64,000 nt of DNA from Acidipila rosea (GCF_004339725.1 NZ_SMGK01000008.1:1-64000); one strand, 5' to 3'. Shown: positions 50,921 to 60,391, numbered from the stretch's first letter. The notes: generated from the letters alone by a model not told the origin. Made by a program: numbers and translations.

Positions 50921-53900
50921 ATGAAACCCCTCGCTTTTGCCACCAGGTTAGCTGGTATCGTTGCCATCCTGGTATTGGCTACCTCCTCCTTTCAACAATC
51001 GTTCGGCCAGAATGCGCAAGGCAGCATCGTCGGTCATGTGACAGACTCCACCGGGGCAATTCTCCCCGGCGCAAAAGTCACTGCTAAAAATCTGACTACC
51101 AACGTTGCCCGCTCCTACACCACCAATGCCACCGGCGATTATGTCTTCGTGAATATGAACCCCGGCACCTACCAGATCGCCGTCGGGGCCGCTGGATTCC
51201 AGTCTGCTTCCAGCTCCAATCTTGTCCTTGAGGTGGACCAGACGCTGCGGCAGAATTTCTCTCTCAAGGTAGGCGCAGCAACGCAGGAAGTGACCGTCAC
51301 TGCAGATGCCCAGATGCTGCAGACTGACAATGAAACAACCGGCCAGGTCATCCAGGGCGACTTGATCGAAAAGCTTCCGCTCAACGGTCGAGACTTCACT
51401 AACCTCCTTCAGATCGGCGTTGGCACCACCATCACACCGGGCGGCATTCAGAAGACCGGCTACGTGCTTCACGGGTTGAACCCGAGCTTTCAGGAAGTGA
51501 GTGTCAACGGCGCACACGCCGACTCGATCAGTTATTCGATCGACGGCGTCACCGACACTGACTTCTTCTTCAGCGCTCCCACCAATATTCCGGGCGAGCT
51601 CGCGATTCAGGAGTTCAAGACCGAGAACGGTCAGTACGGCGCAGAGTTCGGCCAGGGATCGGTACAGGTAAACGTGGCGATCAAGTCGGGGACAAATCAG
51701 TACCACGGCTCCGCGTATGACTTCCTGCAGAACAATATCTTCCAGCCGGACAGCCAGCAGCAGATCGCAACCAATCTCCTCACTGGCGAAAATGTTCCGA
51801 CCAATCTTCCCTTCAAGCAGAACCAGTTTGGCGGCACGCTCGGAGGCCCCGTATCCATTCCGGGGCTCTACAACGGCAAAGACCGCACCTTCTGGTTCTT
51901 CAGCTATGACGGCGGTCGTCATCATCAGGGAACTACGCCGAATGCCATTGTGACCCCCACCGCGGGTGAGCGCGCCGGCGATTTCTCAGATTGGCCCTTT
52001 CCGATTTATGACCCCGCGACCACTGGAATGGCTCCTGTAACTCCGAACAACCCGGCTGGCCGTATAGCTTTCGCCAATAACCAGATTCCATTGAACAGGA
52101 TCGATCCTACTTCCGCGAAGATCGTCAACGACTTCGTAGCTCCGAACATCTCAAGCTGCACCGATCTCGCCAGCGGCTGCAAAAACTTCTCTCAGTCTGT
52201 GCTGAACACGATTGGAACGGACACCGAGACTTTCCGCATTGATCAGAATTTTCATAACTACGATCATGTCTTCTTCACCGGAATCCTCTCGCGCGACGAC
52301 ACCCGGAATCCATCGGTGCAATTCGGACAATCAGGCCAGTCTTTCTCGCGTTCGAGCCTCTTCGGTCTCACCTGGGAGCATACATTCAGCTCCAACACCA
52401 TCAACCAGGCAACGCTCGGCTATGACCGGCAGCACTTCTTCACCGGCCCCGACACCGCCAATGGTCCCGATCTGGCCACGCAGGCAGGCTTAAACAACTC
52501 GCCAAATATTCCAGCTTATTTCGATCTGCCGAGCGTCTGCTTCTCCAATCAGTACGCATGCATCGGTGGCAGCAGCCCTTATGAGCAGTGGGACAACATC
52601 TATCAGGGGGTAGATACCCTCACCCTCATCCGTGGGCGGCACACCCTCAACATGGGCATTGACTTCCGGCGCGTCAATCTCAAGGATCGCGACTCCTACA
52701 ACGCAATGGGTGTGCTCAACTTCAACGGTCAGTACACGGCGTCCAACCCAACGGTTGCTGGCGGCAATCTGCAGGACCCGACCAAGGGACCGTACGAAGG
52801 GAATGCCTTTGCCGACTTCATGCTCGGCCAGACCAACTCTGCATCGGGTCCACCTCCGCTTGGCAGCGATCTCTACTGGCTCTGGGGCAACAACTACAAC
52901 CTCTACTTTCAGGATGATTTCCGCGTCACCTCAAACCTGACCGTCAATGCCGGTCTGCGCTGGGAGCGTCCGGTATCGTTCCATAGCATCCACAACAGCG
53001 GTTATGCCTTCAATCCCGCCGGGCAGGGATCCATTGAGTGGGCCGATCCTAACTTCACCAACCCAATCCTCGCCGCGGGCGGCAATCCTAACTACCTTGG
53101 CTGCTGCGTCAGCAACCAGCTGGTTCACCTCGACACGAAGGACTTTGCTCCGCGCATCGGCTTTGCCTATCGTCCGCCTGCTTCCGACAAGCTGGTGATC
53201 CGCGGCGGCTACGGCATCTTTTACGACACCTATAACCGCTTCTATGACGGCACCCAGTTCGATGAGAACAGCCTCTATAACTTCGTAGCCGCGCCCTACC
53301 TCTCAACAACCGGGTACGAACCACAGTCCACCGCCCAGGTCAGGAATCTCTGGACCGCTCCACTCACCGCGGACCAGTCCTTCAAGCTGCCTTCTTACCA
53401 GGGGCCTTTTGGTCAGGTCTACTGGCCGTATAACCACAATCCCTATAACCAGCAGTGGACACTCGACTTCGAGTACGCTCTCACTCCCAGCCTGCTGGTG
53501 GATGCCGGATATGTGGGCTCCCACGGTGTCCACGAGTCGACGCAGTTGCTCATCAATGTAGCCTTTCTGCCGAAGGTCGCGGGCGACCCTTGCAACACGC
53601 TGCTCGATGCCTCGCAGGCCACCGGCAGCAATGCAAACTGCGCCAGCGATCCGAATTTCCAGCCGATCGACACGCGCCAGATATGGAGCAACCTGCCGCC
53701 GACGCTCTATGCCAACGCCAACCTGCTCAACTCCAACTACAACGCGCTGCAGCTGCAGTTAATCCAGCGCCCTGTCCACGGCCTGCAGTATCACGTGAAC
53801 TACACCTACTCCAAGAACATGGATGAGAGCTCGGGCATCAACAACATCTCCGGGGAAAATAACCTCATTCAGGACCCACACAATGTGCGCACCGAATACG

Positions 53901-54493
53901 GCCCTTCGGCAGCGGACCAGACCCACCGCATCGTAGCTACCTATAGCTATGAGCTTCCGGCTGGTAAGGGGCATGCTCTCGATGTGCATGGGCTCAACTG
54001 GCTGATAGGCGGCTGGACAACCAGCGGCATTTATCAGATAGCAACCGGCTTCCCATTCGCGGTCTTCGGTGGCATCTCGCAGGATCAGACCTCGAATAAC
54101 TGGCCGGGCCGTTTCCTGGCCAACTCCACCTTTGCTAAGCCCGTGGGCTTTCACAGCAGTCTTTCTCGCTACTTTGACACCTCGCGTTACTCTCAGCCCG
54201 AACTGGGTCGCTACGGCAACTCAGGGAAGGGGCCTGAGCGGACGCCTTACTACACCAACTTTGACGCCTCTTTCGGAAAAGACTTCACCATCACCGAACG
54301 CCAGCATGTGCTCTACCGGGCTGAAATCTTCAACCTGGGCTCAACCTGGCACAGCAATACCAGTCTGATGTTCCCGGATTCCACCGTCACGGATCAGAAC
54401 TTTGGTTCGTTGCTCGGCAGCAATCCGGCCATCGCCAACGCCAACCTGTTCAACCCGCGCATCATTCAGATGGGCCTGCAGTACACCTTCTAA
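50921..54493 (+). CDS. Oar-like TonB-dependent outer-membrane receptor
   Basis: An 1190-residue outer-membrane protein of the type greatly expanded in acidobacteria, probably for uptake of large carbohydrates or other nutrients. Signal peptide residues about 1-30. A carboxypeptidase-regulatory-like Ig fold covers about 35-120 (GSIVGHVTDSTGAILPGAKV). The plug domain follows, with LPLNGRDFTNLL near residue 155, VNGAHADSISYSIDGV near 193, and FKTENGQYGAEFGQG near 230. The beta-barrel ends in IIQMGLQYTF with the terminal phenylalanine. AGAAAGG precedes the ATG, and the 5' leader is AT-rich. A perfect terminator follows. The substrate is unknown and no partner surface protein is adjacent. Confidence 0.93.
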   Translation: MKPLAFATRLAGIVAILVLATSSFQQSFGQNAQGSIVGHVTDSTGAILPGAKVTAKNLTTNVARSYTTNATGDYVFVNMNPGTYQIAVGAAGFQSASSSNLVLEVDQTLRQNFSLKVGAATQEVTVTADAQMLQTDNETTGQVIQGDLIEKLPLNGRDFTNLLQIGVGTTITPGGIQKTGYVLHGLNPSFQEVSVNGAHADSISYSIDGVTDTDFFFSAPTNIPGELAIQEFKTENGQYGAEFGQGSVQVNVAIKSGTNQYHGSAYDFLQNNIFQPDSQQQIATNLLTGENVPTNLPFKQNQFGGTLGGPVSIPGLYNGKDRTFWFFSYDGGRHHQGTTPNAIVTPTAGERAGDFSDWPFPIYDPATTGMAPVTPNNPAGRIAFANNQIPLNRIDPTSAKIVNDFVAPNISSCTDLASGCKNFSQSVLNTIGTDTETFRIDQNFHNYDHVFFTGILSRDDTRNPSVQFGQSGQSFSRSSLFGLTWEHTFSSNTINQATLGYDRQHFFTGPDTANGPDLATQAGLNNSPNIPAYFDLPSVCFSNQYACIGGSSPYEQWDNIYQGVDTLTLIRGRHTLNMGIDFRRVNLKDRDSYNAMGVLNFNGQYTASNPTVAGGNLQDPTKGPYEGNAFADFMLGQTNSASGPPPLGSDLYWLWGNNYNLYFQDDFRVTSNLTVNAGLRWERPVSFHSIHNSGYAFNPAGQGSIEWADPNFTNPILAAGGNPNYLGCCVSNQLVHLDTKDFAPRIGFAYRPPASDKLVIRGGYGIFYDTYNRFYDGTQFDENSLYNFVAAPYLSTTGYEPQSTAQVRNLWTAPLTADQSFKLPSYQGPFGQVYWPYNHNPYNQQWTLDFEYALTPSLLVDAGYVGSHGVHESTQLLINVAFLPKVAGDPCNTLLDASQATGSNANCASDPNFQPIDTRQIWSNLPPTLYANANLLNSNYNALQLQLIQRPVHGLQYHVNYTYSKNMDESSGINNISGENNLIQDPHNVRTEYGPSAADQTHRIVATYSYELPAGKGHALDVHGLNWLIGGWTTSGIYQIATGFPFAVFGGISQDQTSNNWPGRFLANSTFAKPVGFHSSLSRYFDTSRYSQPELGRYGNSGKGPERTPYYTNFDASFGKDFTITERQHVLYRAEIFNLGSTWHSNTSLMFPDSTVTDQNFGSLLGSNPAIANANLFNPRIIQMGLQYTF

Positions 54494-54509
54494 CCCGCGC
54501 ACGTGAACC

Positions 54510-54543
54510 AAAGCGGCGCAGCCTTCCATGGCTGCGCCGCTTT
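54510..54543 (+). terminator. Terminator hairpin after the TonB-dependent receptor
   Basis: A perfect 14-base stem, AAAGCGGCGCAGCC / GGCTGCGCCGCTTT, with a six-base loop TTCCAT, then GTT. It starts 16 bases after the receptor stop, typical of an intrinsic terminator although the T-run is short. The thiS gene begins 14 bases on. Confidence 0.85.
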
Positions 54544-54557
54544 GTTACTCTCAGAGT

Positions 54558-54773
54558 ATGCAACTGCTGATGAATGGAAATCTGCGCGAGTTTCCCTCGC
54601 TTGCAGACGAGTGCAGCCTCGCGGATGTGGTGGAAGCGCTGGGCCTGAAGGGCGACCGGATCGCTATCGAACATCAGGGAAACATTGCTCCGCGTGCCGC
54701 GTGGGCGCAGACCCCCGTCCGCAACGGAGACAAGCTGGAAGTGGTCCACTTTGTAGGAGGCGGCGCGCTTTAA
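54558..54773 (+). CDS. thiS: ThiS-like sulfur carrier protein
   Basis: A 71-residue beta-grasp protein, the sulfur carrier that supplies the thiazole sulfur of thiamine. It starts MQLLMNGNLREFPS and ends VVHFVGGGAL. In ThiS the terminal Gly-Gly is adenylated and converted to a thiocarboxylate; here Ala-Leu follow the glycines, so they would have to be removed first, or this is a diverged carrier. ATG 54558 was chosen as the family start; an upstream ATG (54528) lies in the terminator hairpin. No other thiamine gene is in the window. The stop is directly followed by the next gene's ATG. Confidence 0.8.
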   Translation: MQLLMNGNLREFPSLADECSLADVVEALGLKGDRIAIEHQGNIAPRAAWAQTPVRNGDKLEVVHFVGGGAL

Positions 54774-55784
54774 ATGAAGCTCACCGTGCTTCGTATCCTG
54801 CTGGTAGCAGCCTCGGTTCTGGCAGGCGCGGCTCCTGGCATTGCGCTGCCTGACAGCCCTCCGCCGCCGCTCCTCGGGGCCACCATCCGGCCTGCGGTTT
54901 CCCCGCACGATTCCTCCTTCCGGCTCATCGTCTACGGAGACACGCGCTTCACTGATCCAGCCAACACCACGGCCACCAACCCTCGCGTGCGCCAGTATCT
55001 CGCCTCGAAAGTAGCCGAGGAAAAACCCCTCGCGATGTTGCTTACAGGCGATCTGCCCTTTATTGGCGCGAAAGCTGCGGACTGGCAGCGCTACCGTGAC
55101 GAGACGGCTGCGTGGCGCAGCCAGCGGATCGCCCTCTTTCCTACCATTGGCAACCATGAGATGAGAGGCGGCTATGCAGCAGGTCGTCTGAACTTCCTCG
55201 CCAATTTCCCTGAGTTAAAGGGCTACCTTTACTACTCGGCGCAAGTTGGCAATGTCTATGTCATCTCCCTCGATGAAACCCAGTCCACCGGCCCCGGGTC
55301 TGTGCAGCGCAAATGGCTGGCTTCGCAGCTGGAACACCTGCCCGCATCCGCCGATTTCGTCTTTATCCTCGACCATCTGCCGCTCATGGCTGACCTGCAG
55401 AGCCAGATGGTAGCGAGTCTGCCCGCTCCTCCTGAAATCGATCTCCGCAACTTTATCGAATCGGAGGCAGCACACTCGACCGCAAAATTTATGGTGGTCA
55501 GCGGCCACATTCATAACTACGAACGTTTTGAGCACGGCAGGGTGACCTATGTCACCAGCGGCGGCGGCGGCGCGAAGCCTTACTACGTTATGCTCCGAGG
55601 CGATCAGGATCTTTACACCGGGAAAGATCTGATCAATTACAACTATGTTGTTCTCGATGTGGCAGGAAAAACGATTCATGCCACGATGTACCGGGTCAAA
55701 GATCCGACTGCCCCGGCTCTGGAGGTGGAGGCCAGGGATTTCTTTACCCTGCAGGCTCCAGAGCGGCCCTCTGCGCCAAAATAG
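54774..55784 (+). CDS. Exported calcineurin-like metallophosphoesterase
   Basis: A 336-residue two-metal phosphoesterase exported by a signal peptide (about residues 1-25). The metal motifs are VYGDTRFTD near residue 57 (GDxR in place of the common GDxH), LLTGDLPF near residue 87, IGNHEMRGG near residue 122, ILDHLPLM near residue 198, and SGHIHNYER near residue 240. Such enzymes act as purple-acid-phosphatase-like or nucleotide phosphatases in the periplasm; the substrate is not readable. Its ATG immediately follows the thiS stop (TAAATG), so the genes are cotranscribed although no functional link is evident. Confidence 0.9.
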   Translation: MKLTVLRILLVAASVLAGAAPGIALPDSPPPPLLGATIRPAVSPHDSSFRLIVYGDTRFTDPANTTATNPRVRQYLASKVAEEKPLAMLLTGDLPFIGAKAADWQRYRDETAAWRSQRIALFPTIGNHEMRGGYAAGRLNFLANFPELKGYLYYSAQVGNVYVISLDETQSTGPGSVQRKWLASQLEHLPASADFVFILDHLPLMADLQSQMVASLPAPPEIDLRNFIESEAAHSTAKFMVVSGHIHNYERFEHGRVTYVTSGGGGAKPYYVMLRGDQDLYTGKDLINYNYVVLDVAGKTIHATMYRVKDPTAPALEVEARDFFTLQAPERPSAPK

Positions 55785-55865
55785 TCATTTAGCGACTCTT
55801 GACAAGTATGAGCGCATGATGGCAAACCACTGCCGCACCCGCGCCACGTCTGCCTGGAACGCGCA

Positions 55866-55894
55866 TTGACAAACCGCTTCTGCGGCAGCAGAAT
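55866..55894 (+). promoter_or_regulatory. Sigma70-type promoter upstream of purC
   Basis: TTGACA at 55866-55871 (perfect -35), a 17-base spacer, and CAGAAT at 55889-55894 (four of six to the -10 consensus). The predicted start lies about 32 bases before the purC TTG. It would drive the purC-cvpA-fis-HAD-secretin run. Confidence 0.5.
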
Positions 55895-55932
55895 CGAATG
55901 TCAGTACCCACTCCGGAAAGGCTGATTCCCAC

Positions 55933-56826
55933 TTGCCAGCACTCATTGAAACCGAACTCGGTGGATTGACATTGCACGCGCGCGGAAAGGTGCGCGATCT
56001 CTATGCCGTGGGAGAATACCTGCTGCTCGTAGCCACCGATCGCATTTCAGCATTCGATCATGTGCTCGCGAGTGGAATTCCCGGCAAGGGCAAGGTTCTC
56101 ACCCAGCTTTCGATCTTCTGGTTTGATCTGCTGCGGGATATCGTGCCCAACCATCTGGTCACGGCAAACGTGGATGAGTTTCCCGCCGAGCTGCGTGAAT
56201 ACGCCGACGAGTTGCGGGACCGCTCGATGCTGGTCAAGCGAGCCCAGATGTTCCCGGTGGAGTGCGTCGTACGCGGCTATCTCTCCGGCTCCGCGTGGAA
56301 GGAATACACGGCCACAGGCGCCGTCTGCGGCATTCGCCTCGGCCCTGGCCTGAGCGAGTCAGACAAGTTGCCTGAGCCGATCTTTACCCCGGCCACCAAG
56401 AGCCTTCACGGCAGCCATGATGAGAACATTCCGTTCTCCCAGATGGTTTCGCTCGTGGGCAAGGATAGTTCGGAGCGCCTGCGTGAGTTGAGCCTTGCCA
56501 TTTATCGCAAGGCGTCGGACTACGCTGAGCAGCGCGGCCTGATTCTGGCCGACACCAAGTTCGAGTTTGGGACGACAGCTGAGGGCATCATCCTCGCGGA
56601 TGAGGTATTGACGCCGGACTCCTCGCGCTACTGGCCCAGCGAAGGCTATGCGCCGGGCGGCGCCCAGCCCTCCTTTGACAAACAGTATGTGCGCGACTAC
56701 CTGGAGAGCATCCGCTGGAACAAGCAGGCGCCGGCGCCGGCGCTGCCCGAGGATGTGGTAAGGCGCACGCAGGAAAAGTATCTTGAGGCCTACCGTTTGC
56801 TCACGGGCAAGCAGCTCGTGGTATAG
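55933..56826 (+). CDS. purC: SAICAR synthetase (phosphoribosylaminoimidazole-succinocarboxamide synthase)
   Basis: Joins CAIR with aspartate using ATP in purine synthesis. The 297-residue protein resembles the longer, eukaryote-like SAICAR synthetases: RGKVRDLYAVGEYLLLVATDR (split here as motif near residue 17), SAFDHVLASGIPGKG near residue 40, VECVVRGYLSGSAWKEY near residue 110, ADTKFEFG near residue 202, and DEVLTPDSSRYW near residue 222. No ATG or GTG is available in frame; TTG 55933 is the first plausible start. A good promoter lies just upstream, and cvpA follows eight bases after the stop, a common purine-gene neighbour. Confidence 0.94.
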   Translation: MPALIETELGGLTLHARGKVRDLYAVGEYLLLVATDRISAFDHVLASGIPGKGKVLTQLSIFWFDLLRDIVPNHLVTANVDEFPAELREYADELRDRSMLVKRAQMFPVECVVRGYLSGSAWKEYTATGAVCGIRLGPGLSESDKLPEPIFTPATKSLHGSHDENIPFSQMVSLVGKDSSERLRELSLAIYRKASDYAEQRGLILADTKFEFGTTAEGIILADEVLTPDSSRYWPSEGYAPGGAQPSFDKQYVRDYLESIRWNKQAPAPALPEDVVRRTQEKYLEAYRLLTGKQLVV

Positions 56827-56834
56827 GTTGACCG

Positions 56835-57392
56835 ATGTCACTGGTCGACTGGGTTATTGCCGTTTTTCTGCTGGTATCGGTGCTCAGTGCGGCCAAGAAG
56901 GGCTTTTTCCTGGAAGCTTTTTCGCTGGCTGGGCTTGTTCTCGGGCTCATGCTCGCGAGTTGGAATTATACGAAGCTGCTGCCCTGGGTTTCCGCATGGG
57001 TCAGGCCTATTGCCGTTGCTGAGATGGTATGCTTCGTCGGTATCGCCCTCGTCGTGATGCTGGTCGCTGGGCTTGCAGGCCGGCTGGTGCGATGGGCAGT
57101 GCGATCGGTGGGCCTGGGATGGGCCGACCGCTTTGCTGGTGCAGTGTTCGGTTTTTTGAAGGGCTGTGTGTTAATTACGTTGGCTGTTGTTGCAATGGCA
57201 GCTTTTATGCCTCAGGCCAGCTGGCTTGGGCAATCCAAGTTTGTACCGTATTTTTTGAGTGCTGCACGACAGACCGCGATCGTAACTCCTGAGGAGTTAG
57301 GCAAGCGGATACGGCAAGGGGTGAGCCTGATTCAGAATGTTCAGCCAGGATGGCTGAAACCGGATGAGGGTCCTGCGCCGGAGCACAAGTAG
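56835..57392 (+). CDS. cvpA: CvpA-family membrane protein
   Basis: A 185-residue inner-membrane protein with four hydrophobic segments, the family pattern including VDWVIAVFLLVSVLSAAKKGF at the N-terminus and GWADRFAGAVFGFLKGCVLI near residue 92. CvpA is known from colicin V production and envelope-stress tolerance; its molecular role is unclear. It follows purC closely, as cvpA and purine genes often do. The C-terminal tail is soluble and charged. No unusual features. Confidence 0.88.
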   Translation: MSLVDWVIAVFLLVSVLSAAKKGFFLEAFSLAGLVLGLMLASWNYTKLLPWVSAWVRPIAVAEMVCFVGIALVVMLVAGLAGRLVRWAVRSVGLGWADRFAGAVFGFLKGCVLITLAVVAMAAFMPQASWLGQSKFVPYFLSAARQTAIVTPEELGKRIRQGVSLIQNVQPGWLKPDEGPAPEHK

Positions 57393-57454
57393 CCCAGGGA
57401 AGCGGTAGAAAGCAAGAAACCCGCATAGATGCGGCAGCAAGGAGAATTACTTTC

Positions 57455-57739
57455 GTGAGAAGAGATCTGGATAATCTTGTGACGCAGATGCACTCTGGTG
57501 GCATTACCTACACCGAGGCCGTGCGCGAATTCAAAAAGCGCTTCATTCTCGAAGTGTTGGCGCATCACAAGGGAAACCAGTGCAAAGCGGCGAAAGAACT
57601 CCAGATGCACCGCAATACCCTCAGCCGTACCATCGCCGAACTTGAGATCAATCCCACCGAAGTTCGCCTCTGGCTCAAGCGTCCGTCCCGTAGCGAACGT
57701 CCTGTATTTGAGGCGAAGCAGGCATCATCGCGAGGGTGA
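57455..57739 (+). CDS. Fis-type helix-turn-helix protein
   Basis: A 94-residue DNA-binding protein whose C-terminal half is an HTH_8/Fis domain: FKKRFILEVLAHHKGNQCKA, then AAKELQMHRNTLSRTIAELEI near residue 49 as the helix-turn-helix. It resembles the DNA-binding end of NtrC-type activators but has no AAA+ domain. The start is GTG 57455, with AAGGAG ten bases upstream. Its neighbours are cvpA and a HAD phosphatase; the target is unknown. A nucleoid or global-regulator role similar to Fis is possible. Confidence 0.85.
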   Translation: MRRDLDNLVTQMHSGGITYTEAVREFKKRFILEVLAHHKGNQCKAAKELQMHRNTLSRTIAELEINPTEVRLWLKRPSRSERPVFEAKQASSRG

Positions 57740-57788
57740 CTTTCAGCGGTGTTTCTGTTTCCATTGATACAGGAGGCAGGACATCGAG

Positions 57789-58529
57789 TTGAGCAGTCTA
57801 GAAAATCAGTCAGCAACCCCCGTTGAGCGCGTGTATTCACACCCCGGTTTCCAGTGGGATGGGTTTGACGCCTATCTGTTTGACATAGACGGCACCTTGC
57901 TGCGCAGCGGCGACGGCGTTCACTACCAGGCATTTTTTTCGAGTGTCCGCTCCGTACTCAATCACGATCTCGTGCTTGAGGGAGTCACCGTCCATGGCAA
58001 TACTGACCCTGGAATTCTGCGGGACGCCTTTCGCGTTGCCCAGCTCTCTGAGGATCATTGGCGCCCGGCGCTCGACCGCATCCTCGATGAGATGCGGAAC
58101 TCGGTTGAAGCTCAGCGTTCTGAGATGAAAGTCCGGGTCATGCCGGGAGTCGAGCAGACGCTTGCTCATCTCAGCCATAAAGGCGCGGCGCTCGGCGTCG
58201 CTACCGGCAACCTCGCCACCATCGGCTGGACCAAGGTCGAGCTCGCAGGGCTCCGCAACTGGTTTACCTTTGGCGGGTTCAGCGACCGCTACGATGTTCG
58301 CGCGGAAATGATCTCGAACGCCGCCGCCGAGGCTCGGAAAGCGGCTGGTTCAAACGCCAGCATCTGTGTCGTCGGCGACACGCCCTTCGACATCTCCGCG
58401 GCCCGGGCCAATTCGCTGCCGACGATTGCCGTCGCTACCGGACACTACACCTTTGACGACCTCATGCAATACCAGCCGGAAGCCTGCGCCACCACGCTTT
58501 CCGCTCTCTTCGAACCGATAAGCCGATGA
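57789..58529 (+). CDS. HAD-family phosphatase (phosphoglycolate phosphatase-like)
   Basis: A 246-residue haloacid-dehalogenase hydrolase. The nucleophile motif is FDIDGTLLRSGD near residue 30, motif II is GVATGNLATIGWTKVE near residue 137, and motif IV is CVVGDTPFDISAARANSLP near residue 196, followed by TIAVATGHYTFDDL. A four-helix cap domain lies between (residues about 45-115). Such enzymes act on phosphoglycolate or other sugar phosphates. TTG 57789 is preceded by AGGAGG at 12 bases. The stop overlaps the ATG of the secretin gene (ATGA), so the two are coupled. Confidence 0.88.
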   Translation: MSSLENQSATPVERVYSHPGFQWDGFDAYLFDIDGTLLRSGDGVHYQAFFSSVRSVLNHDLVLEGVTVHGNTDPGILRDAFRVAQLSEDHWRPALDRILDEMRNSVEAQRSEMKVRVMPGVEQTLAHLSHKGAALGVATGNLATIGWTKVELAGLRNWFTFGGFSDRYDVRAEMISNAAAEARKAAGSNASICVVGDTPFDISAARANSLPTIAVATGHYTFDDLMQYQPEACATTLSALFEPISR

Positions 58530-60391
58530 ACCGCCGTTCCACTACCGTTTGCATGTTGGCGCTGGCGATGGCTGCTTCGCAGGTAGCTTTTGCAGCATCC
58601 GTGCCAAACCCGAACAAGCCTCTCCCGAAGCATGTTCGCGATCAGGCCGAGAAAATCTACCTCGAAGGTGCCAAGGCCCTTCAGCGCGATGACCTGCAGA
58701 CCGCCAAGGATGATTTCGAACGCGCCGCAGAGATGGTTCCCGCCAATACGAACTACGCGCTCTCGCTCGAAATCGCGAAGCAGCATCTTGTTACTCAGCT
58801 CATTCAGCAGGCCGCCAAGGCTCGCATCACCGGCGATACGGACACATGGCGGGCCAAGCTGGCCCAGGCCATGGTGCTCGACCCCAAAAACCCCATGGTC
58901 ACGCAGCATCTGTCAGAGCTTACGCAGGAAGATGATGCTTCTCTGCGCACTTTGAATGAGCCGCAGGAGACCGGTGCCGAGCCCATCGTGCTTGCTCCCA
59001 CCGCCGTTCGGGGCAGCTTCCATCTGGTTGCTGATGAGGGCGCTCTGATCAAGCAGGTGCTGGGTGCCTATGGCATCACGCCATCTATTGATGACTCCGT
59101 GCGCAAGCAAAGCGTGCGTTTCGACGCGGATAACGTCACCTACGCGCAGGCCGTCCAGATGCTCAATCTGGTCACAGGAACGTTTTTCGTTCCCCTCGAC
59201 CCGCGCCGCGTTCTCGCTGCGGCCGATACCAAGGCAAACCGCACGAAGTACGAGCGCCAGACCATGGAGACGATCTACCTCCCCGGCCTCACCTCTACCG
59301 AAATCAGCGACATGGGCAACATTGCCCGGAACATCTTTGGCGCCACCCAGGCCTCGATACAGCCCAACCAGGGCACAATGATCGTGCGTGCGCCGCAGTC
59401 GAAAATGCGCGCCCTCAACGCCGCATTCTCCGAGATGCTCGATGGACACAGCCAGATACAGCTGGATTTGCGGCTCTATGAGATTGATCGCAACCGCACC
59501 ACTGACATCGGCGTCCAGCTCCCCCAGACCACCACCGTCTTCAATGTTCCGTCTGAACTGAACAGCGTCCTGCAGAACAATCAAAGTCTGGTTCAGCAGA
59601 TCGTCTCCAGCGGCTTAGCTTCTCCAGGGGATTATGCAGCGATCGCCGCTATCCTCCTGGCCTCGGGGCAGCTCACGGGTGTCCTGGCGCAGCCCTTTGC
59701 CATCTTCGGCGGAGGTCTTACGCTCAGCGGCCTTCAGTTGGGAAGCGTGACCGGCAATCTCGCGCTGAACTCCTCTGATACCCGCTCTCTTGATAACGTC
59801 CAGCTGCGCGTCCTCGATCAGCAGGAGGCGACCATCCGCAGTGGAACCCACTATCCCATTGTGACGTCGAGCTATTCCAGCCTTACGCCTACCAATCTCG
59901 GGGTCAACGGCATCTCGACGCCTGGTCTGTCGAGCGCCCTTTCGAATCTCGGCATCAATCTTTCCCAGGCCACTTCCGCCGCCGATCAGACCATTCCGCA
60001 GGTCCAATATGAGGATCTTGGGCTAACCCTCAGGGCCACTCCCCATGTCGAACTCGACAAGGAGGTATCCCTGAAGCTCGACTTGCGCATCGAGGCGCTG
60101 ACCGGTCAAACGCTGAATCAGAATCCGGTGCTCTCCAGCAGGCAGTACACCGCGATCATCTCTCTTCATCCGGGAGATAGCGCTCTGCTCATCAGCAGCC
60201 TTTCGCGCCAGCAATCTGCCGCCATCACCGGGCTTCCCGGCATCTCGGAGCTACCTGGCTTCACCTCGGGGACGAACAACGCAACGCAGGTGGATACGAC
60301 CAACCTCGTCGCCGTCATTACCCCTCACATCGTCCGCGTCAGCCACCGATATCACGCCGGCAGAATGCTGCTGATGCCTGCCCATCAGTGA
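58526..60391 (+). CDS. Secretin (GspD/PilQ-type outer-membrane channel)
   Basis: A 621-residue exported secretin-family protein. Signal peptide about residues 1-24. A TPR-like segment covers about 30-130 (IYLEGAKALQRDDLQTAKDDFERAAEM in two parts). An N0/STN-like domain (VADEGALIKQVLGAYGI near 172) and an N1-like domain (YLPGLTSTEISDMGNIAR near 252) precede the secretin core from about 310, which ends GLPGISELPGF near residue 570 and LVAVITPHIVR near 595. Such rings carry type II or type IV pilus substrates across the outer membrane. No other secretion gene is nearby, so it is an orphan in the window; the TPR segment is not usual in GspD. Confidence 0.88.
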   Translation: MNRRSTTVCMLALAMAASQVAFAASVPNPNKPLPKHVRDQAEKIYLEGAKALQRDDLQTAKDDFERAAEMVPANTNYALSLEIAKQHLVTQLIQQAAKARITGDTDTWRAKLAQAMVLDPKNPMVTQHLSELTQEDDASLRTLNEPQETGAEPIVLAPTAVRGSFHLVADEGALIKQVLGAYGITPSIDDSVRKQSVRFDADNVTYAQAVQMLNLVTGTFFVPLDPRRVLAAADTKANRTKYERQTMETIYLPGLTSTEISDMGNIARNIFGATQASIQPNQGTMIVRAPQSKMRALNAAFSEMLDGHSQIQLDLRLYEIDRNRTTDIGVQLPQTTTVFNVPSELNSVLQNNQSLVQQIVSSGLASPGDYAAIAAILLASGQLTGVLAQPFAIFGGGLTLSGLQLGSVTGNLALNSSDTRSLDNVQLRVLDQQEATIRSGTHYPIVTSSYSSLTPTNLGVNGISTPGLSSALSNLGINLSQATSAADQTIPQVQYEDLGLTLRATPHVELDKEVSLKLDLRIEALTGQTLNQNPVLSSRQYTAIISLHPGDSALLISSLSRQQSAAITGLPGISELPGFTSGTNNATQVDTTNLVAVITPHIVRVSHRYHAGRMLLMPAHQ

